In this document: positions 47,539 through 59,905 of the stretch, piece after piece
How the letters are laid out: each line of letters starts with the position of its first letter
How positions within the stretch are numbered: position 1 is the stretch's first letter
Assembly: GCA_030685235.1 (NCBI GenBank)
Contig: MU839121.1
Span: forward strand, 275,248-339,247
Source of the DNA: Copromyces sp. CBS 386.78
Taxonomy: Eukaryota > Ascomycota > Sordariomycetes > Sordariales > Sordariaceae
Direction: 5' to 3'
Length of the DNA: 64,000 bases
Made by a program: the position numbers and the translations under genes
The notes under the pieces: model-generated
Seen by the model: only the letters and a program-made list of their open reading frames with translations
Database searches by the model: none
Told to the model about the DNA's origin: nothing

Positions 47539-50412
47539 CTAACCAAACCCAGTACCATTACCACCACCATCCTTCCCTTCTTTACCACTACTCTTGCTAT
47601 TATCCTCCCTCCCGCTCACACTCCCACTCCCACTCCCACTCCCACTCCCACTCCCACTCCCACTCCCACTCCCACTCCCACTCCCACTCCCACTCCCACT
47701 CCCACTCCCACTCGCCAACCTAGCCGGCATCAAGGGCGATAGGGGACCTGGACCTGGACCTGAACCTAGCCCTGCTTGTTCGAGGTCTACAGCTGATAAC
47801 ACCCTGGAAGCTCGGACGGCCATGCTTGCTTTTCGGGGCCGGGTGGGGCTGTTTCCGGTGCTGGGAGTGGCGTTTTCGAAACCTCCTGACTGTGACTGTG
47901 GTGGGACGGGTTCCGAGTCTATCTCCTGTGAGTGTGAAGAGGATAAAGATGCGGTAGGGGTTGGTATTTGTGGTGGTGCTCCTGGCGGTTCTGGCAGTTG
48001 TGAAGAGGTGGTTGACTGTCCGTTAAACCCGTCTTGTTCCACGTCTACTTGTACTTTTGTTTCTGGCTTGTCTGGTGCCTCGCCGGTGGCTGAAGACTTG
48101 GGTCGGATACCAAGGTTACTGCTTTCATCGAACTGCAACCCTTCATTATTGTCACCACCACCATGCCCCTGCCCGTGTCCGCCCTCAGCCTCCAACGCGT
48201 CAGCATCAGCATACTCCCTCGTCACCGTCAACCCGTCCCTAACCGCCTCATTCAACCCCGCCAGAAACTCGCTCGCCCCGTTGAACCCTTGCACTCCCCA
48301 CTCGCTCGGCAGCAAAGAGTACATCCTCCTAGCATCCGCCAGACACTTTTGCGCCTGCAAGTACTTGCCCATGCTCACCCACGCCTGCGCCGCCAAAACG
48401 CTCCACATGGCGGATTTACGTCTCCTGCTGCCCCAGAGCTGAGAGCCGGTTCCGCCCTTGGAAGCATAACAAACTGCCAGCCGCTCCCTAAGCAGGGCGT
48501 CACCGATGGGACCGAGGAGGCGCATTTCCAGGAGGCGGGTGCCCCAGCGGACCGACTCGTCTATGCCGGTGCCGCCTCGCAGACGCAAGAGTTCGAGTGC
48601 CAAAAGGGTGGATCGGACGGCTCCGTACAGAGAGGAGCAGCGCGTGTGGTAAGAATAGAGAGCCTGTTCGACCATGGGGTTGATGATTTCCACTCGGTTC
48701 TTGGAGGACATGTTCTGCGGCATTATGAGCAGGGATAAGGCGGCCATCTCGTTGGCCGAGGCGTGGTATTTCCACGCTTTGTCATTCTGGAAGTCTGCTC
48801 TCAGTAAATCGTAAGTGGACATGGCTAGCTTCCAGTCGCGCAGCATAAAGGCAAAGTCGGCCAGGCGGCGCATGATGGCTTCGGACGTGTCGGGGCGGTA
48901 GTAGCCTAGGGTGTCGAAGCCGTTGGATGAAGTGCTGGTGGAGTTGTTGCGCGAGGAGGATGAGGACGAGGAGGAGGAGCCGAACATTGTGAAGCGTTTG
49001 GAGAGGGACATGAAGCGGCCGCTTATGCCGCGACGGCGCGAGGCAACTTGGTCGTTCCATAGCGAGACGTTGCGCTCCATGGTCGGAATTATCGACTGGA
49101 TGACCATTTCGCGGATGAAGGTGCGGATGGCGGTGGCGTCGGACTCGAAGATGTAGCGGTTGAAGAGGTGGGGGTCGTCGTCGAAGGAGTCTTGGAGCTG
49201 TTCGGACCGCTCAATGTCGGCGAGCTCTTCCGAGGCGGACATCCAGTCTGACCGGGGCAAGGGGATGCTGTCGTCGTCGGTCTCGGCGGATTGGGAGCTG
49301 CGAATGCGGAGCAGGTGGCAGTGTAGGCCGAAGTGGCGCTTCATTTGGTCGAACAGGTGCATGGATTTGGTGATGTCGCTGCGTTCTTCGTCGTGTACTA
49401 GCACATAGTAGCGCAGGAAGTCGCCATCAACCCATGGTGGTATCCTTTGCTCGGCCGGTGTGGTTTCGCTGTAAAGTTGACGTAGAGCCTCGATGGGGGC
49501 CGGGTGTCGGGAGCTGATGGCTATTACACATGCTACCGGGTGGGATAAGGTTTCGTGTGAGGCCATGGGAATGCCAGACAGTAATCGTCGGAGGTAGAGG
49601 GCATAATATGGTGATGTGGTGTCTGTATCGAGACCTTGTCTTGTGGGCGTCGTAGGTGTTGCTGTCCCCATGCTGGCCTCCTCTGCAAAGCCCAGATGCT
49701 TCTCAACCACTTGTTCCACTTGCTGAACCAAGCTCGTCTTCTTCCTAGCCATGTTGTATTGTCCCGGTGGTGGTTGTCCGTTCGGCGGAGGTCCCCTCAG
49801 TGATCGCGGATCTGGCAGCGTGTCTGGATCCTCGACAGCTTCCCCGAACTTTGTGAAGCGGACGGAAAAGTCATCCCATGTTCGCGCTGCGCCGTTGCTG
49901 TCCCTGATGGTAACCCTCCCCTGAACGCGCTCTCCAAACGGTCGCAGCAGCTCAAACAGACCTCCCTTGAAGCCCTTTTCCTTGACTAGGTGTTCGACAT
50001 CTTCCGAGTCGTGGATAGCGATATGAGGGACGAAGCTCTTGAGGATCAGGTTGAGAGGATCCCCGGGGTTCTCGGCGGCCGCGGTGTCGAGGAGAGATTG
50101 CTTAAATCCGCCACTACCGAAGACAGAGCCGGTCAGGCTGCGGGCCGGGGAACCCATGGGTGCTGCTGGTGACCCAGAGCGGGAGCCCGGTGGTGTAAGT
50201 GTTGATCTGAAGAGGGAGGCAGCCGAGGGGTTCGTTCGTCGTTCGCGGATAGGAGTGGACGGCTGGGCTTCGGGTTGGGAGAGAGGACGGGAGTCGAGAA
50301 TCAGCGGCTGTCCCCGTTGCTTGGAGGGTAGGGGCTTCATGGTGGGGTTGGCCATGGGCAGCGACGCGAGAGGTCGAGGGTCGTTAGGGGGCGCATTGTC
50401 GGCGGACTGCAT
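47539..50412 (-). CDS. TRS85: TRAPP complex subunit Trs85 (TRAPPC8-like)
   Basis: A single uninterrupted ORF of 957 residues. Trs85 defines TRAPPIII, the exchange-factor complex for Rab GTPase Ypt1 in autophagy and Golgi traffic. The call rests on the N-terminal core, residues about 117-185: [20 protein letters not shown], then a [22 protein letters not shown] block and WDDFSVRF, the most conserved part of fungal Trs85. It also rests on the middle region with repeated helices ([20 protein letters not shown]). The first 110 residues are Ser/Pro-rich and probably disordered. The C-terminal 200 residues are low-complexity and include an uninterrupted Gly-Ser dipeptide run encoded by a GTGGGA hexamer array (47619-47713). 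Yeast and other fungal orthologues are usually shorter at the C terminus. The start at 50412 is the first ATG of the frame. The upstream region is shared with the deacetylase gene, which diverges 1.66 kb away. Confidence 0.85.
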   Translation of the reverse strand: MQSADNAPPNDPRPLASLPMANPTMKPLPSKQRGQPLILDSRPLSQPEAQPSTPIRERRTNPSAASLFRSTLTPPGSRSGSPAAPMGSPARSLTGSVFGSGGFKQSLLDTAAAENPGDPLNLILKSFVPHIAIHDSEDVEHLVKEKGFKGGLFELLRPFGERVQGRVTIRDSNGAARTWDDFSVRFTKFGEAVEDPDTLPDPRSLRGPPPNGQPPPGQYNMARKKTSLVQQVEQVVEKHLGFAEEASMGTATPTTPTRQGLDTDTTSPYYALYLRRLLSGIPMASHETLSHPVACVIAISSRHPAPIEALRQLYSETTPAEQRIPPWVDGDFLRYYVLVHDEERSDITKSMHLFDQMKRHFGLHCHLLRIRSSQSAETDDDSIPLPRSDWMSASEELADIERSEQLQDSFDDDPHLFNRYIFESDATAIRTFIREMVIQSIIPTMERNVSLWNDQVASRRRGISGRFMSLSKRFTMFGSSSSSSSSSRNNSTSTSSNGFDTLGYYRPDTSEAIMRRLADFAFMLRDWKLAMSTYDLLRADFQNDKAWKYHASANEMAALSLLIMPQNMSSKNRVEIINPMVEQALYSYHTRCSSLYGAVRSTLLALELLRLRGGTGIDESVRWGTRLLEMRLLGPIGDALLRERLAVCYASKGGTGSQLWGSRRRKSAMWSVLAAQAWVSMGKYLQAQKCLADARRMYSLLPSEWGVQGFNGASEFLAGLNEAVRDGLTVTREYADADALEAEGGHGQGHGGGDNNEGLQFDESSNLGIRPKSSATGEAPDKPETKVQVDVEQDGFNGQSTTSSQLPEPPGAPPQIPTPTASLSSSHSQEIDSEPVPPQSQSGGFENATPSTGNSPTRPRKASMAVRASRVLSAVDLEQAGLGSGPGPGPLSPLMPARLASGSGSGSGSGSGSGSGSGSGSGSGSGSGSGSVSGREDNSKSSGKEGKDGGGNGTGFG
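47619..47713. repeat. Coding hexamer array (CCCACT)n in the Trs85 gene
   Basis: About 15-16 near-perfect hexamers encode (Gly-Ser)n on the minus strand. The array is in frame, so length changes would alter only linker length. Confidence 0.95.
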
Positions 50413-52075
50413 GAGAAGTGCGTGGTATGAGTACGCTGTCGTGGGTTTTGGTGTCGGCGCAAGTAATGAATCAGCTGTAGAGTAACGGTAAGGTAGTGGT
50501 AATTATTTGTGAGGTGCAGATGCTGTGACGATGGGATGAGACAAAGCAGTGTGCGTGTTGCTGTAAGCTAGTGGATAAATAGCGGGGGTGGTATCGGTGT
50601 CCGGCGTGGAGTACCACTACGGTATCGGCGCAAGCGAGACGGGATCACGGCGTACACTACTGCCCTGCTGACGGCGGAAGATGCAAGGTGGAAACAGTGA
50701 GGTCAGCCGGCGTCGCGGCCCTGAAGCGACGGTAATCTTCGGGGACTCCGCGTCCTTCCGCTCGCTGACGTCCGGTGGTCTGTGCTTCTCTGTTTTCTTA
50801 TCTACTTATGCCAGAACATGCTATCACGTGGGTCTAGTGATGATACCCGGGAGCTTCTCATTGTGACTTTTCCTCTTTCATCTTTCCCCTGAATAAAGTA
50901 AATAATAAGAGCCCCACTTGCGACTGACCTGTTAACGTCCGATCAATCTTTTGAGATGCTCTCGCGGTCTTGACATACTCTGGCCTCGTCTCTCATCAAC
51001 TATTTCCTCCTACGGATCGCTTCCTGTCTTTTAAGCACGGCGTCTTGCTTCGGCCTCCAACATAAGCGCGCAAATAGCACCGGTTTTACACAAAATGGCC
51101 TTTTCGAGGTTGTAGCTTTAACAGCGCAACTCTATATCTACCGACCTCTGGTGAGCTGACCAACGTTCACTCCGGCGTCTACACCCATGTTCCGATTCGC
51201 GGGATACGGTAACGCCGTTGGGAACATGCTTCCAGAAAATGGTTTGTTCCAATGGCAACATGGACATTCACAGACGGCTCAGCATTAGCCATCTCGGCTG
51301 AATGTTCTGGTTTACTATGGTGTCAGTGCTGGCAGAGGTAACGTTGACTGATGTCTTATAGAGGACAACGCCCTTGAAGATGACTGCCGAGAAAGTTCCC
51401 CTCATCACTCTTCCTTTTCGCTCTTGAATCCTACCCTCTTCCCGCCTTCTGGAAGCTAAACATGTCAACTCGGATATCCTAGCACCAGTTCCCGTTCCAT
51501 TCGGGTGGCTCATGTACAGTATCTTTCCGCTTACCGGGCCTTCTATCAGACCTCATCACCGACCGACCGAAGCTAGAAAATGCGTTCCGGGTCCAATACG
51601 CTACCCAGGCCGAGTGGCTTGAGCTATCGGTATCAGGAACGAACACAGGTCTCAAGTTGAGACAAAGCAGATGCAGACAAGACAACAGAAATCTTTTCAG
51701 CTCATATACTCTTGTTACATGGCATACACGAGCTTGCCAGTTCCTGGTTAACCATGGCAAGTAGTACTACAGGGACCGCATAGGAACAAACGGCCAAGTC
51801 GGCACACTGCATACACTCCCATCTTCCATTTACCCAACTTGTGGCGTTTATCCCATATGGATATTTCTCTCTTATACCACGGTCACGGAAGCCATGGCAA
51901 CTCGAGTTACACGCGCCCCAGTCGGTTAATCTATACCTGCATACTCGTGGTTGGTTACCCCTGGAATGGACCGGCCCATATCCTGAACACATATAACTCA
52001 CGTAAGTCGTGGCCTGTGTCGCCATTCTCGATTTTGTGTCCCCATCTAGCACCCGTCTTCGGAGAATTTACTGCC
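50413..52075. other. Divergent intergenic region between Trs85 and deacetylase genes
   Basis: Balanced composition; it must hold both promoters and leaders. Short ORFs on both strands (for example 51268-51513 and 51479-51760, minus) have no recognisable domain. I see no clear TATA box at a useful distance from either start. Confidence 0.6.
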
Positions 52076-54578
52076 ATGTTGCTTGTGGTGGCTGGTCTCT
52101 TGACCATCACCACGGTCAGCGCTGCTGCCTGCACCTCCGACCTCATCATCGACGACTTTGCCAAATGGGTTGAGGGAACCAACAATCTGAATTGGCCAAA
52201 CGGAGGTCAGTCACTCACAGAAAGAACAACAAGATCTTGACTAACACACACAAACAAACGATGGGTCCATGTCATCTATCGCTGCCGCTGCGGGCAAGGT
52301 CCAGTTCATTCCCAAGGACAGCGGATCGTACTTTTACGAGTCTTTCTCATGCCAGCAAGCCATCACCACTGGTTATGACGGAATCCAATTCACTCTTCAA
52401 GGGCCAGCTGGAGCGTCTATTGCCCTCGAGCTACAGACATGTGCGAGCTGCAACGCCAGTGATACAGCCAACTACACGAGCTCCTACAATGTCATCAGCA
52501 GCTTGACAGGAAGCCAGCAGACTATCGACCTGCCACTGTTGGGCTTCGACAACAACCCCAACTACGATGCTATCATTGGACTCGTCTGGTCCGAATTCTC
52601 TCAGACCAATTCTATCTGGTCCATCGGCAACATCAAGCTGACTTGCGGAGCTGTGGCTGCTCCGACCTCCACAACTGCTCCGGTTACTACACGTATTTAC
52701 ATCCCCATCTTCCCCTGGCGATCTCAAGACTAATCAACGTTAGCCACCTCCACCACCCGCTCCGTCATCACAACCGTCACCCGGTCCACATCCGCCCTTC
52801 CGACAGCTACTGCCTGCTCGAACCTGCTGATCGACGACTGGGCGTCGCAATCCCGCCTGACCTTCCTGGGGTACAACGCCATGACCCAAGCCTCCAGCGA
52901 TGACGGCACCATGTCCTCCATTGTAGTCAGTAACCACCGCGTGCTGCTGACCCCCAAGAACCAACAGTCGTACTTGTACAGCCAGTTCGGCTGTCTGAAC
53001 ACCGACAACAAATACGGCGGCATCTCCTTCCGCATCCGCGCCGCCCGCGGAACCACCTTGGCCGTGCAAATGTCCTACTTTGCCACCTGCGGCTCCAGCA
53101 CCGGCCGCAAAACCATTTCCATGACGTCCACCCAGCTCAAATGGACATTCGACGGCACCGAGCGGCTCTACTGGTTCCCTTTTTCCGTCTTCACGGGGCT
53201 GGACACGACAAAGCTAGATGTGATTTACTTTTCGTCTTTCAACGCCGCCGTGATTTTGGGTCCCATGTCTTTCTACTGCGGCACCACCGCATCCGAATAC
53301 ATCCCCCCTTCTATCCCAGCCCCCCCTTCCAACACTGGTGCGTCCCCCACAACAGTCCCTGCGCCTTCCTCGACCTCGACCGCAAAACCCTTTGTCATAG
53401 ACACTTTTTCAAACCCCGAAACCAACAGCCTCGGCCAGTGGCACGGTGGCGACGACGGCATGACGGTGTCTTTTGGCAAGAACTCCATCACCATTCGCAC
53501 CAACGATTCTGACCTGGGGTGGAACACGCAGCTATCAGCCAAATGCTTTGACCTGACCCCTTGGTCGACCGCCTACTTGCACGTCGCCTATTCGGGGAGC
53601 AACAAGTTTTCCATCGCCCTCCAACAGCACAATGCGAAATGCGACGACTCCATCAAGCCGTACCCCGAAACCTGGGACTCCCTTGAAGCGGCCCGCTACT
53701 CGTTTAACGGCGGCAGCGACATCTACATCCCCATATCCCACTTCAACATCAACCTCACCCGCTCCATCGGGTTCAACCTGCGCGGCTTCTTTAGTCCATC
53801 CGAATCCACAATAATCTCCAAAATCGAAATCATCTCTTCCATCCCCTCCACCGCCAAAATCCCCCCAAAGTTACCCTCGGGCCGCCTCGTCTTCGCCTGC
53901 ACCCGCCCCAACAGTTTCGCATTCGCCATCGACGACGGCGACCCATCCCTCGCCCCCCGCGTCATGTCTATCATCTCCGCCGCCTCCATCCCCGTAACCT
54001 TCTTCACCGTCGGCCTCCCCCTTTTGGACCCCTCCACCAACCTCTCCACAATCTACCGCGCCATGGCATCAAAGGGCCACCAAATCGCTCTCCACTCGTA
54101 CACCCACCCGAAAATGGAGAGCCTGCCCACCATAGCCGACATAGACTGGGAGTATCAAAATGGGATTGGTGCGCTCAAGCAAGTTTTCCCCGGGTCGAAA
54201 ATATCGCACTATTTCCGCCCGCCGTTCGGCACCGAAGGGGCGCGGATGCGCCAGCGGTTGGTTGCTAACCTTGATGCCATCAACGATAACGAAGAAAATG
54301 GGGGCGGCAAGGGTGGCGGAGGCAAAACCGCGTACATAGTAAACTGGTCCATCGACGTTGAGGACTGGCTTTGGGCAGAGTCCGCAACGCCAGAGAAACA
54401 GCTCGAAGCGTTTAAACGGGACTTAGAAGCGGGGGGAAACCTGGTGGTTATGCATTATCTCCATGAGAGCACGGTGGGGTATTTGGACGAGTTTATTAAG
54501 CTGGCCAAGGGGACGGGGAAAAGGTTGATGAGGGTTGATCAGTGTATGGAGGATCCGGAGGCGCCGGCTTTAACGTGA
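52076..54578 (+). CDS. Secreted polysaccharide deacetylase (CE4 family) with three N-terminal beta-sandwich-like modules
   Basis: Predicted to remove N-acetyl groups from chitin-like polymers at the cell surface. Exons 52076-52205, 52261-52692 and 52744-54578 give 798 residues. The start opens a signal peptide (MLLVVAGLLTITTVSA, then AAC). Two related modules begin ACTSDLIIDDF (about 18) and ACSNLLIDDW (about 210); a third begins KPFVIDTF (about 402). All look like carbohydrate-binding beta-sandwiches. The NodB domain follows: AIDDGDPS with Asp 584-585; HSYTH with His 638 and 642; FRPPFG (679-683); DVEDW (725-729); MHYLH with His 761. All five CE4 motifs are present; motif 1 differs slightly from TFDDGP. 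A Gly/Lys-rich insert (about 705-716) lies between motifs 3 and 4. Intron 2 is canonical (GTATTT, CTAAT, TTAG). Intron 1 (52206-52260) has a GTCAGT donor and a GACTAAC branch but ends in CG, so the gene may be mis-spliced or broken. Confidence 0.85.
52206..52260 (+). other. Intron 1 of the deacetylase gene with non-canonical CG acceptor
   Basis: Domain homology to the second module requires the exon to resume at ATGGGTCCATG (GAT GGG TCC in frame), directly after AAACAAACG. No AG lies between the TGACTAAC branch site and this point. The next downstream AG sites are out of phase. Reading through the intron meets TGA at 52238-52240. Confidence 0.6.
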
Positions 54579-54694
54579 CGCAGTGTTATTAGGTGAGGTG
54601 TGGGAGGAAAAGGTTTCCTTGTTTCTTTGGATTCTTTGGAAATGATTGTTTCCTACTGTAGCGTACGTACCTTGGTAATGACATTCTTTAGTTA
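54579..54694. terminator. 3' flank of the deacetylase gene
   Basis: About 115 bases between the stop codon and the inverted-repeat element; the transcript probably ends here or inside the element. No AATAAA is visible in it. Confidence 0.3.
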
Positions 54695-55209
54695 GAGCTT
54701 AACTTCCCGCACCGCCCCCGACATCCTCGCGCACCGCTTTTAACTCCAGACACCGCCATGACAGCTGATATAGTTATCAATCGTTTTCACATAGAAATTT
54801 AGGTATTTTCAATATTTTGAGCATAGCAGTGCGCCAAATCAACCGAAACAATTACAACGATACTTACTATAGAGATGTGAGTGATTGAATACAATAAAAA
54901 TGCGCAAGCAGAAGAACCCTACTACTAATTACTCAATTGAGCACAATCAATTTAGAGGAGGGGGAGGGTTGTACAATTATATTAAAATGTAGCCTTGACT
55001 ATACAAGAAAATATCGTATACGAAATCGCCAAATTTTTTTTTTTTTGCCAGTGGCTAAATGTTTAAAACATTTTACGGATTGATTTTACTATACAAAACG
55101 GGATGTTTTACATATCAGCTGTCATTCAGCTGTCGGGTGGAGTAAGTGTGGTGCATCAAGTCAAAAAAGGTGCGCGAGGATATTAGGGACGGTGCGGGAA
55201 GTCAAGCTC
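54695..55209. mobile_element. 515 bp TIR element downstream of the deacetylase gene
   Basis: Inverted 41 bp ends (54695-54735 and 55169-55209) match at 36 positions, and all five differences are transitions. They start GAGCTTRACTTCCCGCACCG and end ATCCTCGCGCACC. A second inverted block (ATGACAGCTGATAT) lies further in. The 17 bases touching the left end (54678-54694) and the right end (55210-55226) match at 14 positions (core ATGACWTTCTTTAG), which looks like an unusually long target duplication. The interior is AT-rich and non-coding. Confidence 0.7.
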
Positions 55210-55264
55210 ATGACTTTCTTTAGCTGTTTAGCTGTTACTCGTCTGGGCTCGAAACGCCCTCTGC

Positions 55265-55287
55265 GACCCCAAGCGAAGCTTGGGGTC
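55265..55287. repeat. Perfect 10 bp stem hairpin
   Basis: GACCCCAAGC and GCTTGGGGTC are separated by GAA. Two copies of ATGGATTCGCGAAA follow immediately (about 55294-55327). It could be a terminator-like or cruciform structure; function unknown. Confidence 0.6.
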
Positions 55288-55541
55288 TGGTGCATGGATT
55301 CGCGAAAGTGAATGGATTCGCGAAAATTTTGGTACTTCCCCGTCCATACAAACTAGCGGTGTGATTATGTTACATTATTTTTTCAAAATTTATGCGTTTA
55401 TGTATGTAATATCGTTCAACCCAGTAAATATCCCTATATTAAACTAGTAATTCAATAAAGTAAGATTAATATCTTTATTGTTAATATTACTACTTTCTGG
55501 TATAGTATTTCGAATAGGGCTATCCTCCCTCCCCTCCTCCT

Positions 55542-55780
55542 TGTAAGGGGTGCAGCACAGTTGGCACAGGTGCTAGCCTAAACGATCGATAAGGTTCTAC
55601 GAGGAAAGAAAGAGAGGAAGGGTGCTTATAGAGTAGGCGGCTGGCCAGCTATCCTTTTTAAGGATATATAATATGCACGGGCCATGGGGGGTTACCGGTA
55701 CGGCAAGGGGGTTGCTAGTATAGCACGGATCGCCTAGTAAGGTTACTAGGTATATAACTACGGGTATTAGCCCTATAATA
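55542..55780 (-). repeat. Left (3') LTR of the 7.5 kb element
   Basis: Pairs with 62797-63035 without net length change. It keeps the canonical TG start, while its right half is more RIP-mutated than the other copy. Confidence 0.85.
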
Positions 55781-56289
55781 TTAGCCCCCCCCCTCTCCTC
55801 CAATTAAATAGCTAAATATATAACCGTAATAAGTTACGTATATTCTAAATATTAAACGATAAGCCTCTTTTCTAGTCGCGAAGTACGTATTCTATTTATT
55901 TATAAATTTCTCTCCCTCTTTCTTTCTTCCTCCTTTTTCTTCCTTTAATTATTATTATATCGCGTTATAAGTATTCCCCCCCCCCCCCCTATTATTTAAT
56001 TTTCTAATACGACTATTACGATTATTATTCCTTCCTATTATTTCCTTCTCTTATTTACTATTATATTCCTGCGATTACTACTACGCCGCTCGTTAATTTT
56101 ATTTTGCTTTTATATTATTTATTTATTAATTTTCCTATTTAATTTATTATAATTATTAAAATATTTAGTTTTACCCCTACCCCCGATATAATATAAGACT
56201 TTTTAGAATTCTAATAATTTCGTCGTATATAATAATAATTATATTAATTATTTCTATCGTCTCCCGTTCTATTAACCCCCTCCCTTATT

Positions 56290-57200
56290 CCTCGCTGCTA
56301 CGTTGTCTTTAAGCTGGTCTAGGCCCGTTCGAATACTACTACTATTAGAATTGGTAGAGAAATTACTATTAAAGTTATTATTATTACTACTATTGCCGCT
56401 ATTACTGTTCCGCTCTTAAATTAATACGTATATTACTTAGCTAATAAATATAATTATATTGTTTCCGTTATTAATAGTGCGGCTATTGCGTATTTAATAT
56501 ACTAATACGCTAAAAAACTTTATAAACTAATATTAGAATAGGTTTAGAAATTCTTTATTGCTTAATATACGGTTAAGTATATTCCGGGTTTTAAATACGA
56601 ATTATTTATTACTGCTTTTAAAACGCTTAGTTATTTAGTGGCTATAGAAGAAGCTGAAGATATTAATATCTTTATATAAATTTCTCTTTTCCCCTCTTTA
56701 TTTAATTTATTTTTACGCTTACCGATTCCGTTAATAATTTTTAGGTTCGGGTTAATTTCAAATTTATTATAGCCCGCTAATAATTCCTTTTTATTAGATT
56801 CGAAGGTCTATTATTTTCCTTAATCGCCGAAATTTAAATTTTTAAGGATTAAGTAATTAAGTTCGTTAAATTTAAAGGGAGGGTAATAGCCTTTAAAAAA
56901 TATATAAAGTTTATTAAATAAGTCGCTAACGCTATTGTCTAATATAATTTCAATAATATAGTAATTGTTTATTATAATTAAAAGGAATACGATAAGAGAG
57001 TTACCGCCGCCGTTGCTTCTTCCCCTACCTTTATTACTATTATTCCCGCCGCCCTTACTACTATTTCCCTTACCCCTACTACTATTATTCCCGCTATTCC
57101 TATTACTATTATTAAATTTTCCGCCGTTCTTAAGCGCCGGGTACGTATTTATAGTAGCGCTGCTATTAAATAACTTAAAAAGACTTTAGGCTTTAATAAG
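56290..57200 (+). pseudogene. Coding-like relic on the strand opposite pol, unassigned
   Basis: The plus-strand frame is readable for about 300 codons with TAA/TAG interruptions. It includes KYELFITAFKTLSYLVAIEE (about 56600-56655) and, further on, a Thr/Ile/Pro-rich run ending FSAVLKRRVRIYSSAAIK (about 57115-57170). The ORF 56965-57189 in another frame is a shadow of that run. No family recognised. Confidence 0.35.
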
Positions 57201-59905
57201 CTTTTATAGTAGAATATTATTTATTTACCTTTTAATATTCGCCCGTTTAACGGAATCCGCCCTTTATTATCCTTACTTTCCTTATTCCGTATTAAGAATA
57301 TTTACCCTACCCCGTACAACCTATATACTATTATTAATACTAATATAATTAGAGGAAAGAGGATAGAGATTAATATTAATTAAATTGTAGAGGACTTATT
57401 AGAAGATAATATAATAAAGGATATTTAGTATGTTCGGAGTTTTACCTTAATTAATTTTGAATTTTTTTTAGTACTACGAGCCGATTTTTTTTCTATAATT
57501 CTATAATTAATTAATTTTATTCCGTTTATAAAATCCTTTAAGGGAAAGTTTTTAATTTATTGGTCGGCTAGTCCGTTATTAATATCCGCTGTTCTATATT
57601 TACTTTCAAATTCGTTAAGTACCTTTATTTCTTTAAATTCTACTAAAGGTTTTTAAGTAGAATTGTAATACCCCTTCTATTTAATTAAAACTTTATAGAC
57701 GGGTCCCCTTCTCTTATAGTTAATAAATACGTAAAGAATTTCCTTTATTTATTATTCGAATTTTCCTTTTATTTTTATAGTTAGCGGCTAATTATTAGTA
57801 AATTTTTACCCCGGTAACGGATTTTAGGCTACTTGCCGTAGAAAATTTATATAGAAGACGTTATAAATAGTTTGAAGGAAGCTAGAGAATTCTATAATGT
57901 ACGGAGAGAGGATTTTTAAAATTATGTATTTTATATATAATTAATTTAATTTCTTCTTAAGACGATCGGTATTGTAATTCTTGAAGTTGAATTAAATTTT
58001 ATCCCCGACTTAGAAACGTTTAATTAGTTAGCGATATTAGTTAGCGAATTTCTTTTATTATTAAGCGGCCGCCGTTATAGTAATTTAATATAGGTTTATA
58101 ATTTACTATAATTTTTAAACGAATTAGTAAGTTCGCTTCTCTAAAGAGAAGAGCGGAAGTCCGTTCGTAGGCTCTTCGATAACGGAAATTAAGAATTCTA
58201 TATTAAATCTATAAATAGTAAAAAATAAATTTATGTTAATTAAAGTATTAATACGGCTATTAATAGTTAATTAGACTATTAAATATTATTTATCCTAATT
58301 ATTTTAAATATAATTAACGACCGTTCGGAAGTAAGTATAAATTTCTTAATTTATATATTCTAGGCTATTATTAATTTATAAGTAATAAACCGTATTTAAA
58401 AGGCGTTTAATATTAAATAATTTGTAGAATTTTGCTTAGAAATAGCTAGTTTAGTTAGAATTCTAATTATTAACAATAAATTTAAAAATACTATAATATT
58501 TAACGAAATATTAGAAAAACTATTTAATATAAAATTCGGCCTCTATAGAAGGTATAGGTTCGAGGATAACGTTTTTACTAAACCGGTCTTTAATAACTTA
58601 GAAATAAGTATTACCGTTTAAATTTAGGAAGTCTATAATAAAATCCATTTAAATTTCTCTATTAAATTGTTCCGGAATTAGTAGCAGTTATAAGAAACTT
58701 CGTTTTTATTCCCTCTAAACCTTCGTAGAATTATAAGTATAATAATTGCGAAGGAATTATTAGATATAAACCTTTAAGAGCGGCTAATAAAAGTGTTGAA
58801 TAAGTGCCGTTATAGTATTTTCTCTTCCTAAGTAGCCGAAGATATAAAAATCGTATATAATTTAAATAAGAGTCGTATAGAGGGTATTAAATTATTAGGA
58901 CTAGTCCGAAAGGTTGACGGAATTGGATTCGGTATAAACGGGCGCTCTAAGGATTTAAAAGCAGCCCTAATAGTAGAATCGGCTATAAGAATTAATAGTA
59001 TAATTGGTAATTTATATTTTAAATTTTAAAGAAGGATTGAAGTATTATTCGTTATTTTGGACTACCGTTTTAATTTACTAGTATAAGGAGTCTTTTAGAG
59101 CCGTTTAATCCTAAAATTATTATAAATCCGGATTTTTAAATACTTTTATACCTTCCTTCCTAGTACGAATAACCCGGGAAGCGGAAATGTAGAGTAGGCT
59201 ATAAAATTCGAGAGCGGAATCTAATATTATTTATAGGTCGCGGACTTTGTAGTTTTATTCGGTAGGTATATTTTATTTTCGGCGGAATAAAGTATTAGGG
59301 ATTACCCCTTTTTTATTTGGCCGATATTCGATATTAAAGTTAAATTATAATAAATATTTAATTTAGCGAATTTATTGTTTAGAGAGCCGTTATATTTTTA
59401 TAAAATATTTTAAATTCCGGTAGTTAGTAAAAATAATAAAGGATTTATAATTCTATAGTTCGGCCGATTATTATTCTAAATAATTAATAATTGTAAATAT
59501 TTCTTTATTATAAATAAAGTAATTCTATTTAGTAACGTTTAATTTCCGCGAATAATAACCGATAATTACCTGCTTTTTAAATTTATTAACCTTTTATAAA
59601 ATAATTCCGCTTAATACGAAATTATTATAATCCGTTTTTAAAAATATTTTTCTATTGGGATTAAATTCTGTAAGGATTAAAGTTTTTGTAAATAGTATTT
59701 TGAATAATTAGAAGGCATTTTCGTACTTTTTAGTCTATTCGAAAATTATTTTTTTATTGGTAAGTATTATTAATGGGGTTACAACTTTCGAAAATTAGGG
59801 TATAAATATCCTATAATAGTTAACGAATTTAAAAAAATTATAAATGCCTTTCTAAAAGTTAGGAAGGAGCTATTTGAAAATAGTTTTAACTTTCTTAGGG
59901 TCGGT

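Noticed and set aside
47594..48442. Plus-strand ORF of 282 codons beginning with Leu-Pro repeats
   Set aside because: Antisense shadow of the Trs85 Gly-Ser repeat and C-terminal region.
51268..52052. Small minus-strand ORFs between Trs85 and the deacetylase
   Set aside because: No domain, and they overlap the region that must contain the deacetylase promoter.
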